A DNA stretch of 11,155 nucleotides from an uncultured Micrococcaceae bacterium (GTDB taxonomy: Bacteria; Actinomycetota; Actinomycetes; Actinomycetales; Micrococcaceae), in the NCBI GenBank assembly GCA_937896705.1, contig CALBOC010000107.1, positions 1 to 11,155 on the forward strand, written 5' to 3'. Shown in pieces: positions 1-6,554 of this stretch. The stretch's first letter is position 1. Each line of letters starts with the position of its first letter. Below the pieces are notes generated by a model. That model ran no database searches, was not told the DNA's origin, and saw nothing but the letters and a program-made list of their open reading frames with translations. Position numbers and translations under genes: made by a program.

Positions 1-1458
1 ACCGTGGACCCTAAACCCGGCTGGGAAGGCAGTCCTGAAGAGCTCGCCCAGATGGGAATGGCTCAAACCTTCCTGCACTGGGGCCTACATCCCTGGGCCG
101 TCTACGGTGTGCTCGGCCTCGGGGTCGCCTACACCATCCACCGGCGCGGCCGACCCGTGTCGATCCGGTGGGTCTTTGAACCACTGATCGGCGCCAAACG
201 CGTCCGAGGCTGGCTTGGTGACACTATCGATGTGCTGGCCATCTTCGGGACCATGGCCGGGGTCGCGACCTCATTGGGGCTGGGCGTCCAACAAATTGCG
301 ACCGGGCTAGAACATTTGAACTTTGTAGATGAAGCCAATGTCACGCTGTTGATCATCCTGATCGTCATTATTACCTTCATCGCTACCGCTTCGGTGGTGT
401 CGGGCATTGGCCGCGGGATGAAGTGGTTGTCCTCAATCAACCTCTCGCTGGCTGGAATCCTGACGATCTCGGTCCTGCTGCTCGGGCCCACCTTATTCTT
501 GGCAGAAAACTTCATTGAGTCCGTGGGCGTCTGGTTGGCGAACTTCTTTGAAATGTCGTTTGATATTGGCGCCTATGCGCAAGACGACGGGGGCGAATGG
601 TACTCGACCTGGACCCTGTTCTACTGGGGTTGGTGGATCGCCTGGGCCCCATTCGTTGGGATCTTCATTGCCCGGGTGTCCCGCGGCCGCACGATCCGCC
701 AGTTCATCATCGGTGTGATGCTGGTACCAACCCTGGTCGGTATGATCTGGTTCGGTGTCATGGGCGGCTCGGGTATCTACCGGCAACTCTTTGGTGAAGC
801 TGATTTGGTGACCGACGGAGAAGTCTCACCCGAGGGTTCCCTTTTCACCGTCCTGGGCGACCTGCCGCTGGGCACGGTGTTTTCGATCGTCGGGATCATT
901 CTGGTGGTACTGTTTTTCATCACCTCATCCGACTCGGGCTCGCTGGTGATGAACATGCTCACCGCCGGGGGTCACCCCAACCCACCGGCCTGGTCGCGCG
1001 TGTTGTTCTCTATGCTGGAGGGTGCCATTGCGATCGGGCTGTTGTTAGCCGGTGGGCTGGAAGGATTGCAAGCGGCATCGCTTGCCACGGCGCTACCGTT
1101 TTCGATCATCATGGTGTTCATGGCCTTAGCCGTCTATCGCGGGCTACGACTCGATGACGCAAGAGCTACCCAGGCCCAACTGGAACGCCGCATGGATCTG
1201 TTCACCGAACACGTCGGCGAACACTATCACCTGGATGAAACCGAGGAAGTCTCGGCCCGAACGGGCCCCGACGGCGATCCGATCGACTACCGGCTCTCGC
1301 GGACCACTGGCCCGCGCCTCCCCGGACGAGGGGGCACGCGTATGCGCATGCGTGACCTGCGACGGGTCAATGAAGAGCGCAGCAGCTCCGAGCAACAAAA
1401 ACGGCAGCAACGCCGACAGGACCCAGAGGGCGGGTCGCACCGCCAACCCGACGAGTAA
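1..1458 (+). CDS. BCCT-family osmolyte transporter, 5'-truncated by window edge
   Basis: Sodium- or proton-coupled carrier of the betaine/choline/carnitine family, in the inner membrane, importing quaternary-ammonium or related compatible solutes. The reading frame is open at base 1. The GTG at base 4 is internal, because transmembrane helices and about 160 residues are missing compared with BetP-type proteins. Counting the first full codon as residue 1, the aromatic cluster W27-x4-W32-x2-Y35 matches the spacing of the BetP substrate box. The family signature follows at about 204-220 (WTLFYWGWWIAWAPF). The TSSDSGS segment near 308-314 corresponds to a BetP sodium-site region (from memory). 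Helices continue to about residue 380. A charged, Arg/Gln-rich cytoplasmic tail of about 100 residues follows; in BetP such a tail senses osmotic stress, but here that is inference. The substrate cannot be told. The gene ends just before a strong hairpin and converges with the next gene. Confidence 0.93.
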   Translation, partial: TVDPKPGWEGSPEELAQMGMAQTFLHWGLHPWAVYGVLGLGVAYTIHRRGRPVSIRWVFEPLIGAKRVRGWLGDTIDVLAIFGTMAGVATSLGLGVQQIATGLEHLNFVDEANVTLLIILIVIITFIATASVVSGIGRGMKWLSSINLSLAGILTISVLLLGPTLFLAENFIESVGVWLANFFEMSFDIGAYAQDDGGEWYSTWTLFYWGWWIAWAPFVGIFIARVSRGRTIRQFIIGVMLVPTLVGMIWFGVMGGSGIYRQLFGEADLVTDGEVSPEGSLFTVLGDLPLGTVFSIVGIILVVLFFITSSDSGSLVMNMLTAGGHPNPPAWSRVLFSMLEGAIAIGLLLAGGLEGLQAASLATALPFSIIMVFMALAVYRGLRLDDARATQAQLERRMDLFTEHVGEHYHLDETEEVSARTGPDGDPIDYRLSRTTGPRLPGRGGTRMRMRDLRRVNEERSSSEQQKRQQRRQDPEGGSHRQPDE

Positions 1459-1464
1459 TCGTCC

Positions 1465-1509
1465 CACGGTTGATCCCGCGTCACGTTCTGCGACGCGGGA
1501 TCAACCGTG
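1465..1509. terminator. Perfect 18-bp hairpin, probable bidirectional terminator
   Basis: Bases 1465-1482 pair perfectly with 1492-1509 around a 9-base loop. The stem is GC-rich and begins 7 bases after the BCCT stop. The opposing MFS gene ends at 1529 on the other strand, so the hairpin lies downstream of both genes. Neither side has a long T-run, so it would be a stem-driven rather than classical U-tract terminator. Confidence 0.8.
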
Positions 1510-1528
1510 ACAGACCGTTACCTGTACC

Positions 1529-2956
1529 TCAAGCCTGGGCTGGTTCGTCGATGTGACGTTGCGGGCGGAAGAAGATCGCACCGACCACCGGCAGCAGCAT
1601 AATGACCGCGCCCCAGATCAGCGCGTTGTGCATCCCGGTCATCTGCGCGGTCAGCGGGTCTTCGCCCTGTCCGAAACCGACCACGGCTGCCACAGACATC
1701 ACCGTGATGTACAGTGCCGTTCCACCGGCCGCGGCAACTTGTTGCAGGGTGGAAAAGATCGCTGAACCGTGCTGATATAACCGACCCGGCAGTGAACTCA
1801 GCGCCGAGGTCATCAGCGGCCCCATCATCATCCCGATGCCCACCGCCATCAGGATGTTCCACAGCACCAGGATCCATAACGGGCTGGCGGCGTTCAGGGT
1901 GGTCATGCCCCACAGTCCCGCAGCGCCGATGATCGAGCCGGGAATTAGCAGCGGTCGGGCACCAACCGCGTCGAAGGCCCGACCCACGAAAATCCCGAGA
2001 ACACCCATCAGAATGCCAGAAGGTAGCATCACCATGCCCGCGACTTGGGCATCAAACCCCAGGACCTGTTGAATGTAGATCGGCAGCACGATGAAGGTCC
2101 CGAACATCGCCATATTCGCGGCAATCATCAGCACCATCGCAAATGAATATGTCGGCACCGCGAACACGCGGACGTTGAGAAACGCATTATGGCCCAGGGC
2201 CAGTTGGCGCAGCACAAAAATAGTCAGCGAGACGCCACCGATCGCCAACGGAATCCACGCCGGTACCAGCGCGACGCCGCGAGCCGCTTCACCCAGCGAA
2301 CTCAGTCCATAAATCAGGCCCGAAAACCCGACCGCAGACAGTATGACGGATAGGAAGTCGAGTTTCATCGGGCGGGTGTCGGTAATATTGTGCAGCAATA
2401 TCCCACCGACGATCAGCGTGACCACCGCAATGGGTAGGACGGTCCAGAACATCCAGCGCCAATCCAGCTGCTCAAGGATGACGCCACCCACGGTCGGTCC
2501 CAACGCGGGGGCAGCGGAAATGACCATCCCGACGATGCCCATCACCCGGCCGCGTTTTTCAAACGGCACTAGATTCAACACGGTGGTCATCAGCAGCGGC
2601 ATCATAATCGCCGTTCCGATCGCTTGGATGACGCGTCCGGCGACCAGCACGATAAACACCGGCGCCAATGCTGCCACGAGCGTGCCGGCGGTAAAGATCA
2701 GCATCGCGGTGATGTAGACGCTGCGCAGTCTGAATCTGGTCAGGATCCAGCCGGTGGTTGGAATGACCACGGCCATGGTGAGCATGAACGCGGTGGTGAC
2801 CCACTGGACCGTTGCCTCGGTGATGTTGAATTCTTCCATCAACCTCGGTAGCGCCACCGACATGATGGTCTCATTGAGAATGACCACAAAGGCCGCGACT
2901 GACAGGATCGCGATGACACGAAATGGACTTGCGGGCATCGTCGTGGGTTCAGACAT
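1529..2956 (-). CDS. DHA2-type MFS multidrug exporter (14 TM)
   Basis: Proton-driven efflux carrier of the drug:H+ antiporter-2 branch (EmrB/QacA/LmrB type), 475 residues, in the cytoplasmic membrane. About 14 hydrophobic segments can be counted. The helix-1 motif reads LNETIMSVALP at residues 27-37. The antiporter motif C lies in helix 5 at about 143-160 (SAAPALGPTVGG), followed by LDWRWMFW at 164-171, which is characteristic of DHA2 exporters. The length is usual for the branch. The ATG start is supported by a GAAAGG element at 2968-2973, 11 bases upstream. An in-frame ATG at codon 7 has no better site. It shares orientation with the next MFS gene, 146 bp upstream, and no regulator gene lies beside it. 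The substrate is unknown; 'drug' is the family label only. Confidence 0.9.
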   Translation of the reverse strand: MSEPTTMPASPFRVIAILSVAAFVVILNETIMSVALPRLMEEFNITEATVQWVTTAFMLTMAVVIPTTGWILTRFRLRSVYITAMLIFTAGTLVAALAPVFIVLVAGRVIQAIGTAIMMPLLMTTVLNLVPFEKRGRVMGIVGMVISAAPALGPTVGGVILEQLDWRWMFWTVLPIAVVTLIVGGILLHNITDTRPMKLDFLSVILSAVGFSGLIYGLSSLGEAARGVALVPAWIPLAIGGVSLTIFVLRQLALGHNAFLNVRVFAVPTYSFAMVLMIAANMAMFGTFIVLPIYIQQVLGFDAQVAGMVMLPSGILMGVLGIFVGRAFDAVGARPLLIPGSIIGAAGLWGMTTLNAASPLWILVLWNILMAVGIGMMMGPLMTSALSSLPGRLYQHGSAIFSTLQQVAAAGGTALYITVMSVAAVVGFGQGEDPLTAQMTGMHNALIWGAVIMLLPVVGAIFFRPQRHIDEPAQA

Positions 2957-2967
2957 AGCCGCACCGA

Positions 2968-2973
2968 CCTTTC
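2968..2973 (-). promoter_or_regulatory. Ribosome binding site of the DHA2 exporter
   Basis: Read on the minus strand this is GAAAGG, 11 bases before the ATG at 2956. It favours that start over the internal ATG at codon 7. Confidence 0.55.
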
Positions 2974-3102
2974 AGCTGTACTCAATTTGGAAACGCAAAG
3001 TCGGCCCGGTGGGTCACTTTGTACGGGGTGAAGTCTGCCAGAAGTCGTGCAGGTCTCGAGCTTGACATCGAGTTTTCACCTTTTGATCCAACACGAAAAG
3101 CG

Positions 3103-4458
3103 CTAATCCTGCAAATCTTTGCCGGTAGTCTCCGGGGCTAAGAAGAACATGGCCACCACGGCCACGACCACCAGCCCGGCGGCGAAAGCAAACGCGCCGG
3201 GCAGTGTCATAGCGGGCACCAGGTGGGTCACAAACAGTAGCGGTCCGACCCCGGCCGAAATGCGGGATACCGCCGATGCCCACCCGAATCCAGACGACCG
3301 CAGGTCGGTGGGGTAGACCTCCGAAGCGTAGGCATACATCACCGGAATGGCCATTTGGATGATCAGCCCGTAGGCCAGCACCAACGGTAAAACTGCGGGC
3401 GGCACGTGTAAGAACATGGCCAAGATCACCAACAGGATGGACCCGGTGATCGCCGAGACTGCCAGGAGGGGGCGTCGCCCGGTCCGTTCGACTAAAACCG
3501 TGGCCAACAGGGCGCCAATTAGGCCGATGGCCGACATGCCGCCGGTGGTCAGAAACGCTTGGGTTTGTTCGAATCCGGCCTCCATCAAAAATGTTGGGAG
3601 CCACTGCAGAGACACGTAGTAGACGAACATAATGGTCAAAAATAATAGCCACACGGCCAGGGTGGTCCGCCAGGAAAACGCCCACACTCGACGCAGTTGG
3701 TCCCACAGCGCTCCGGTCGACATCTTGGGGATGTCTTTCATGGTGTCGAGACGGTACTCGACGGGTCTGGCACCCGTGGCATGGACCAGCCGGTCGATGA
3801 CCTCGCGTGCCTTGGCATGCTGATTGGTGCGGATCAAAAACATTGGCGATTCGGGAATCCACAGGCGCACAAAAATCAGCAGCACCGCAGGTAAGACCAT
3901 GGCCAGCAACGGGGGTCGCCAGTCGGCCCACATGGTTACGAACCAGGCTGAGACAAAGCCGGCAAGGGCCGCGCCGATGGGCCACCAAGCGTCCATCGCG
4001 GTGAGGACCCTGCCGCGATGCTTCCGTGGGGTAAATTCTCCGACGAGGGCATAATCCACCGGGATGGCACCACCTAACCCAAAACCGGCGATAAATCGCA
4101 GGATCGCAAAGACCACGAGGTCGGTTGCGAAGACGCCGGCCACCGTGAAGATTGCAAACACTGCGATGGTGGCGGTGAAGGCGGCCTTGCGGCCGATCCG
4201 GTCGGCGATGGTCGCCCACACGAAGGCGCCCAGGGCCATCCCCAGCAAATTAGCGGTACCGATCCAAGCGGCCTGGCCCGGCGTGAGGTTCCACTCGTCG
4301 GACAGCAACGGGATGAGAATCCCGTTGAGGGAGACGTCCCAAGCATCGAACATGAACCCCAGACCGCCCACGATAAAGATGCGGCCCTGGACGTTCCATT
4401 TCCACGGCAGGGACTGGACGACTTCGCTGCCGGAAGGTACATAGTGTGTCTGCGTCAC
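3103..4458 (-). CDS. MFS transporter, sugar/organic-acid porter type
   Basis: Twelve-helix major facilitator, 451 residues, probably a proton symporter for a small organic solute. The helix 2-3 loop carries ADRIGRK (about 84-90) and its half-repeat reads VERTGRR (about 324-330). Helix 4 contains RFIAGFGLGGAIP followed by EFTPRKHRGR. The PESPMFL motif follows helix 6 (about 198-204). YPTDLRSSGFG and the helix after it resemble the sugar porter/SV2/NiaP and aromatic-acid symporter groups. The start is GTG at 4456-4458: an in-frame TAA lies only four codons upstream, and the first helix begins near residue 25. There is no good Shine-Dalgarno at normal spacing; a G5 run ends one base before the start. 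The substrate is unresolved: nicotinate, aromatic acids or sugars are all possible. A possible relic of an IclR regulator just upstream would fit an organic-acid role. Confidence 0.88.
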   Translation of the reverse strand: MTQTHYVPSGSEVVQSLPWKWNVQGRIFIVGGLGFMFDAWDVSLNGILIPLLSDEWNLTPGQAAWIGTANLLGMALGAFVWATIADRIGRKAAFTATIAVFAIFTVAGVFATDLVVFAILRFIAGFGLGGAIPVDYALVGEFTPRKHRGRVLTAMDAWWPIGAALAGFVSAWFVTMWADWRPPLLAMVLPAVLLIFVRLWIPESPMFLIRTNQHAKAREVIDRLVHATGARPVEYRLDTMKDIPKMSTGALWDQLRRVWAFSWRTTLAVWLLFLTIMFVYYVSLQWLPTFLMEAGFEQTQAFLTTGGMSAIGLIGALLATVLVERTGRRPLLAVSAITGSILLVILAMFLHVPPAVLPLVLAYGLIIQMAIPVMYAYASEVYPTDLRSSGFGWASAVSRISAGVGPLLFVTHLVPAMTLPGAFAFAAGLVVVAVVAMFFLAPETTGKDLQD

Positions 4459-4481
4459 ACCCCCATGTTACTGTTGGCTGT

Positions 4482-4493
4482 TCCTGGCCAGGA
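4482..4493. promoter_or_regulatory. Perfect 12-bp palindrome before the MFS start
   Basis: TCCTGGCCAGGA reads the same on both strands and sits 23 bases upstream of the GTG start of the MFS carrier, directly after the stop of the possible relic. It could be an operator for a dimeric regulator or the stem of a tight hairpin. No factor is assigned. Confidence 0.4.
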
Positions 4494-4646
4494 CTAAACG
4501 GTGGAGACCTCTTGTGCTGCGGTCGCCAAACGAGCCAGCAGAATCTCGGGGCGCTGGAAACAGCCGTCGCTTAATCGTGATGCTCTGCAAGCCGGGCACG
4601 TTGCTGTGATTGCTGTGTATGCCACTATCTGTGCCGCAGCGAGGCG
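4494..4646 (-). pseudogene. Possible 3' relic of an IclR-family regulator
   Basis: The last 50 codons of a minus-strand frame ending at TAG (4494-4496) include IVAYTAITATCPACRASRLSD and, after six residues, EILLARLATAAQEVS. This recalls the end of IclR-family effector-binding domains, where a strand of the form VVAAISVSGP is followed by SRL, an acidic residue, and a final amphipathic helix ending AAxEIS. No helix-turn-helix domain or other IclR segment is visible upstream, and the frame runs into sequence antisense to the hydrolase gene. If real, it is only the last fifth of a gene and therefore a remnant. It lies immediately upstream of, and co-directional with, an MFS carrier of a type often controlled by IclR proteins. 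The resemblance is judged by eye and could be chance. Confidence 0.3.
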
Positions 4647-4659
4647 CCAGGATGACGAC

Positions 4660-4677
4660 ATATAAGATGTGATATAT
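4660..4677. promoter_or_regulatory. AT-rich dyad in the divergent region
   Basis: ATATA (4660-4664) and TATAT (4673-4677) form an inverted repeat around 8 bases, overlapping the perfect palindrome GATATATC (4671-4678). It is the most AT-rich spot in this otherwise GC-richer gap. It could be a regulator site or part of a promoter; this is inference from composition and symmetry only. Confidence 0.3.
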
Positions 4678-4724
4678 CTAGACAGCCGTCTTGTCGAGTT
4701 GCGGTGTTCATGATTGCGGCGCGG

Positions 4725-4769
4725 TAGAATGGACCATGCCTTGAATCTAGGTTGGGAACAATTTTTATG
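4725..4769 (+). promoter_or_regulatory. Weak candidate promoter region for the hydrolase gene
   Basis: TTGAAT (4741-4746) and TTTATG (4764-4769) are 17 bases apart, a normal housekeeping-sigma spacing, but the -10 match is poor. TAGAAT (4725-4730) is a better -10 hexamer without a convincing -35 partner. Either could drive the gene starting at 4841. Confidence 0.25.
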
Positions 4770-4840
4770 GTGCACACAGCTTTTTCGCCCGCGGTGGTAT
4801 TGCAGGGTCTTCACATGACCTCGTTTCGTGGACTCAAAGC

Positions 4841-5839
4841 GTGAACCAGTCTTCTCAGCGAGAAGACCACCAAGAGGTGAGTCAGATCGGCCCCGTACCA
4901 CTCGTTGCCACATGGGTCGTTTCGGTTTTACTCGGTGTGATCATCCTGACCGGATTCCTGACGGTCGGGGCATCGCCCGCTTCGGCAGAACTGCGAAAGG
5001 AAGCCCCAACTATGCCACGAGATGTCTCGTTCTATAACGAATTCGACGGATCCTACTACCACGTGTATGCCCAAGAAATCGATTGGGAGCAACCGGTCGG
5101 TGTCGTCTACTACTTCAGTGGCGACTTCTTCAGGAAATCTGAAAGCGAATTCCATCACCCGCGCGGAGCAACGCTACGTACGTTAGCCGACGAAGCCGCG
5201 GCTCGAAATATGCTCCTCGTGGTGCCAAAGAGCCCCGCCGATCGAGGCTATGAGGGATATACGTGGTGGGAAGACGGCGACGACAATGCCGTCTGGTTCC
5301 GGGAACTGCACGACCAGATCATCGCACGATATGAACCTGCATCGGAAAAAATCTGGTTTATGGGGTACTCGGGCGGTGCCGAATTTATTGCCCAGCAAAT
5401 CCTGCCCGAATTTCAAGAATCCTTCGGGACCGGTGGTGCACTCATGGTTGGTGGGGGAGGGCCGCCCGCCGACGAGGTGACCGTGCCTCGTGGAGTGCGC
5501 GAGATCCTAAGGCTCATGTGGGTGGTCGGAGAGGACGATACCGCCGGCTCAACCAATCCGCCAAGTTGGTCCGCACTAAAGGCTGCACGGTCAGGAGAAA
5601 AGTTCTATCGACAACGGGGATTTGCGCACACGACGCTCCAAATCGCTGAGGACACGGATCACCTGGACTATGAACTCGATGAAGTATTAGATGCCCACTT
5701 CGACCACTTTGGTGTGCCACGCACCAATACCAATGCAACAGTGACCGCCATCGGATGGTCATCGCTCGGGCTAGCGATCACCGGTGGGCTCGGAGGCCTG
5801 TTTGCCTGGCGCCGTAAGCGCAAACAGCGTGAGCACTAG
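4841..5839 (+). CDS. Secreted, membrane-anchored alpha/beta-hydrolase (serine esterase-like)
   Basis: Predicted extracytoplasmic serine hydrolase, 332 residues. An N-terminal hydrophobic stretch (about 23-43) is followed by ASPASA-E, a plausible signal-peptidase site after residue 49. YYFSGDFF (90-97) may form the oxyanion region. The nucleophile elbow is GYSGG at 175-179, with Ser177 as nucleophile. Candidate partners are an acid in VVGEDD (228-233) and His274 in DTDHLDYE. The C-terminus has one hydrophobic segment (about 302-323) followed by the basic tail RRKRKQREH. There is no LPxTG, so the enzyme is probably held by a membrane helix with its catalytic domain outside. The substrate is unknown: ester, peptide and polymer hydrolases all share this fold. 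The start is GTG with no clear Shine-Dalgarno; GTG at codon 13 is an alternative that keeps the signal peptide. It converges on the synthetase operon, and its stop overlaps the PPTase stop. Confidence 0.82.
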   Translation: MNQSSQREDHQEVSQIGPVPLVATWVVSVLLGVIILTGFLTVGASPASAELRKEAPTMPRDVSFYNEFDGSYYHVYAQEIDWEQPVGVVYYFSGDFFRKSESEFHHPRGATLRTLADEAAARNMLLVVPKSPADRGYEGYTWWEDGDDNAVWFRELHDQIIARYEPASEKIWFMGYSGGAEFIAQQILPEFQESFGTGGALMVGGGGPPADEVTVPRGVREILRLMWVVGEDDTAGSTNPPSWSALKAARSGEKFYRQRGFAHTTLQIAEDTDHLDYELDEVLDAHFDHFGVPRTNTNATVTAIGWSSLGLAITGGLGGLFAWRRKRKQREH

Positions 5840-6519
5840 GCACGTGTGCGCCAGGCCAAGCCTAGATAATAAGACGTCATGACGGTGTTCAACGGTGCCG
5901 ATAAGCTCGACCACCCGTCAGGTTGAGCAGGGTGGCGTTGCGTGCCGACCACATCTAAAGCAGGATCACGCAGCAAACCGGTACCTAACGCTTTCAGCAT
6001 GGCCTCTTTTCGGGTCCACGCTGCGGTGACCTCATGGACAAGACGTTTTTGCCGCAGCGCACCTAGCGCCCGTTGATCATGCGGATGCAACAGCGTTACG
6101 AGCTCAGTCGCCTGTCTGGGCGTTTGTAATGTCTCAATATCAATCCCGACCGGGGTGAGCGCGGTGGCCACAACAATGACCGGGGCACACCGAGATACTG
6201 AGGTCCACACCTGTCCCAGACTCGTGTTCGCCGTGCGTCCTGCGAGCACCTCGGCGCTCGCAGGACGGGCTCGTTGCGGATTGGCGTGTCCCATCGCCGG
6301 ATAAAGCACGACCCTGGAATGGTGAGTTTCAAATTGCTGGGCGACGGCACGTGCCAAAAGACCTTTTGCTCCTGTGAGATCCCCGTCGTGCGGATCGATC
6401 CACCCGAGGCCAGCAAGCTGCGCGGTGGTAGCACAGTGGACGGTGACGTGCTCGGGTAGGTGCGGATGATGCCACTTCAGGGCATCAAGTGACGTTGCGT
6501 CTGGGCTGTGTCGCAGCAC
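5836..6519 (-). CDS. Sfp-type 4'-phosphopantetheinyl transferase
   Basis: Transfers the 4'-phosphopantetheine arm of coenzyme A to the conserved serine of a carrier domain; its likely client is the synthetase at the head of the same operon. It has 227 residues, typical of the Sfp group. The magnesium motif VGIDIE is at 124-129 (Asp127, Glu129). The second signature WTRKEAMLKALGTGL is at 168-182 (Glu172, Lys171, Lys176). The usual Ser-His upstream of GIDIE reads SVSRCA here (about 108-112), so the histidine that contacts CoA in Sfp is replaced by arginine. The start is GTG with AAGG 8 bases upstream (AAGGCTTGTCAG before the GTG). It begins 35 bp after the acyltransferase gene and is last in the operon. 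Its stop codon shares CTAG with the opposing hydrolase gene. Confidence 0.9.
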   Translation of the reverse strand: MLRHSPDATSLDALKWHHPHLPEHVTVHCATTAQLAGLGWIDPHDGDLTGAKGLLARAVAQQFETHHSRVVLYPAMGHANPQRARPASAEVLAGRTANTSLGQVWTSVSRCAPVIVVATALTPVGIDIETLQTPRQATELVTLLHPHDQRALGALRQKRLVHEVTAAWTRKEAMLKALGTGLLRDPALDVVGTQRHPAQPDGWSSLSAPLNTVMTSYYLGLAWRTRA

Positions 6520-6554
6520 CTGACAAGCCTTGGGTCACAGGCCTGGGTACGGTT

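Larger units (their letters stand above)
4459..4840. other. 382-bp divergent intergenic region
   Basis: This gap lies between the divergent starts of the MFS carrier (minus) and the hydrolase (plus). It contains a possible coding relic (4494-4646), a 12-bp palindrome (4482-4493), an AT-rich dyad (4660-4677) and weak promoter-like hexamers at 4725-4769. I see no intact gene. A 139-codon minus-strand frame crosses the region but shows protein-like sequence only in its last 50 codons. Confidence 0.7.

Noticed and set aside
4..6. GTG at base 4 as the true start of the BCCT gene
   Set aside because: Family proteins carry about 160 more residues and several helices before this point, and the frame is open to base 1.
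3044..3100. Terminator after the MFS carrier
   Set aside because: Only a 5-bp inverted repeat (CTCGA...TCGAG) is present with no T-run, too weak to call.
3014..4219. 401-codon open frame on the minus strand
   Set aside because: It overlaps the MFS carrier in another frame, its translation is rich in Arg, His and Pro without membrane or family motifs, and the carrier in the other frame is fully coherent.
4494..4913. 139-codon minus-strand frame as an intact gene
   Set aside because: Its first half has no recognisable protein character and begins antisense to the hydrolase signal peptide. Only the last 50 codons look protein-like and are listed as a possible relic.
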